From: CAYTBN01 sp964542165
Lineage (GTDB): Bacteria > Myxococcota_A > UBA796 > UBA9615 > CAYRNR01
NCBI GenBank assembly: GCA_964542165.1
Contig: CAZITQ010000004.1
Coordinates: 1 to 64,000 of the forward strand
Direction: 5' to 3'
Length of the DNA stretch: 64,000 nt
The notes under the pieces are model-generated. The model had not been told where the DNA came from. It was given only the letters and a program-made list of their open reading frames with translations, and did not search any database. The position numbers and the translations under genes were made by a program. Positions within the stretch are counted from its first letter, which is position 1; the number at the start of each line of letters is the position of its first letter. This document shows, one piece after another, positions 63,929-64,000 of this stretch.

Positions 63929-64000
63929 ATGCCTGGACCCACCCAGAGCGCAAAGCGTAAAAGACCCGGAAAGGGTGTGAATCCGGATGTTTACGATCGA
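63929..64000 (+). CDS. Start of a gene cut by the window edge
   Basis: ATG 63929 opens a frame that stays open to the window end (24 codons), with a basic N-terminus (PGPTQSAKRKRPGKGVNPDV). It is divergent from the hydrolase. The product cannot be identified. A ribosome site is not clear. Confidence 0.4.
   Translation, partial: MPGPTQSAKRKRPGKGVNPDVYDR

Overview
The window is very GC-rich, densely coded DNA with Gram-negative, deltaproteobacterial/Myxococcota-like content. The inference rests on an AgmX/PglI-type TonB-like protein, an LptE-like lipoprotein, a sigma-54 activator, many lipobox proteins, large TPR proteins with zinc ribbons, and GTG/TTG starts coupled through ATGA/GTGA overlaps. 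No rRNA, tRNA, CRISPR array or intact insertion sequence was seen. Most genes are chromosomal housekeeping genes; the species cannot be named from this sequence alone.

Layout. 1-4504 (minus): an MBOAT O-acyltransferase, an SGNH hydrolase partner and a secreted esterase-like protein form a cell-surface acylation operon. 4647-9168 (plus): a sulfatase-fold protein that has lost its metal ligands, an NtrC-type regulator, a cold-shock-like protein with a basic tail and a metallophosphoesterase. 9188-12990: a lytic transglycosylase lipoprotein, divergent from a membrane M50-like protease and a small lipoprotein. 13094-20904: purH, a zinc-ribbon/GYF/TPR membrane protein, purD, purE, a Sua5/YrdC protein and a left-handed beta-helix protein. 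20981-24029: tatD, a decayed IS1182-like transposase inside 29-bp inverted repeats, and the AgmX-like gene. 24151-28748: leuS, lptE (with a homopolymer-damaged stretch), holA and convergent rpsT. 29006-35979: ugd, then pyrR-pyrB-pyrC, greA and recG. 36070-39144: an FG-GAP-type lipoprotein and a sensor histidine kinase.

39228-50967 holds seven tightly packed genes: a DUF4175-like coiled-coil membrane protein, a gluzincin-TPR protein, MoxR ATPase, DUF58, a BatA-type vWA protein, a DUF4159-type protein and a second vWA membrane protein. They look like one envelope-associated MoxR/vWA machine. 51091-53725 has a Cys-rich mini-lipoprotein with its own promoter, then rsmD, coaD and an aminotransferase.

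The most unusual locus is 53946-55365. A gene encoding an apparent fusion of a MraZ-like double AbrB module to a ParB/Spo0J-like module lies downstream of an intergenic region with a perfect DnaA box, three TGGTAAAA repeats and a 22-bp perfect palindrome. It could be an autoregulated nucleoid or partition regulator, or mark an origin-like site. The right end carries an SDR/PlsC pair, a methyltransferase, murJ, a START-like protein, a TPR lipoprotein, a barrel-like secreted protein, an alpha/beta hydrolase and the first codons of another gene.
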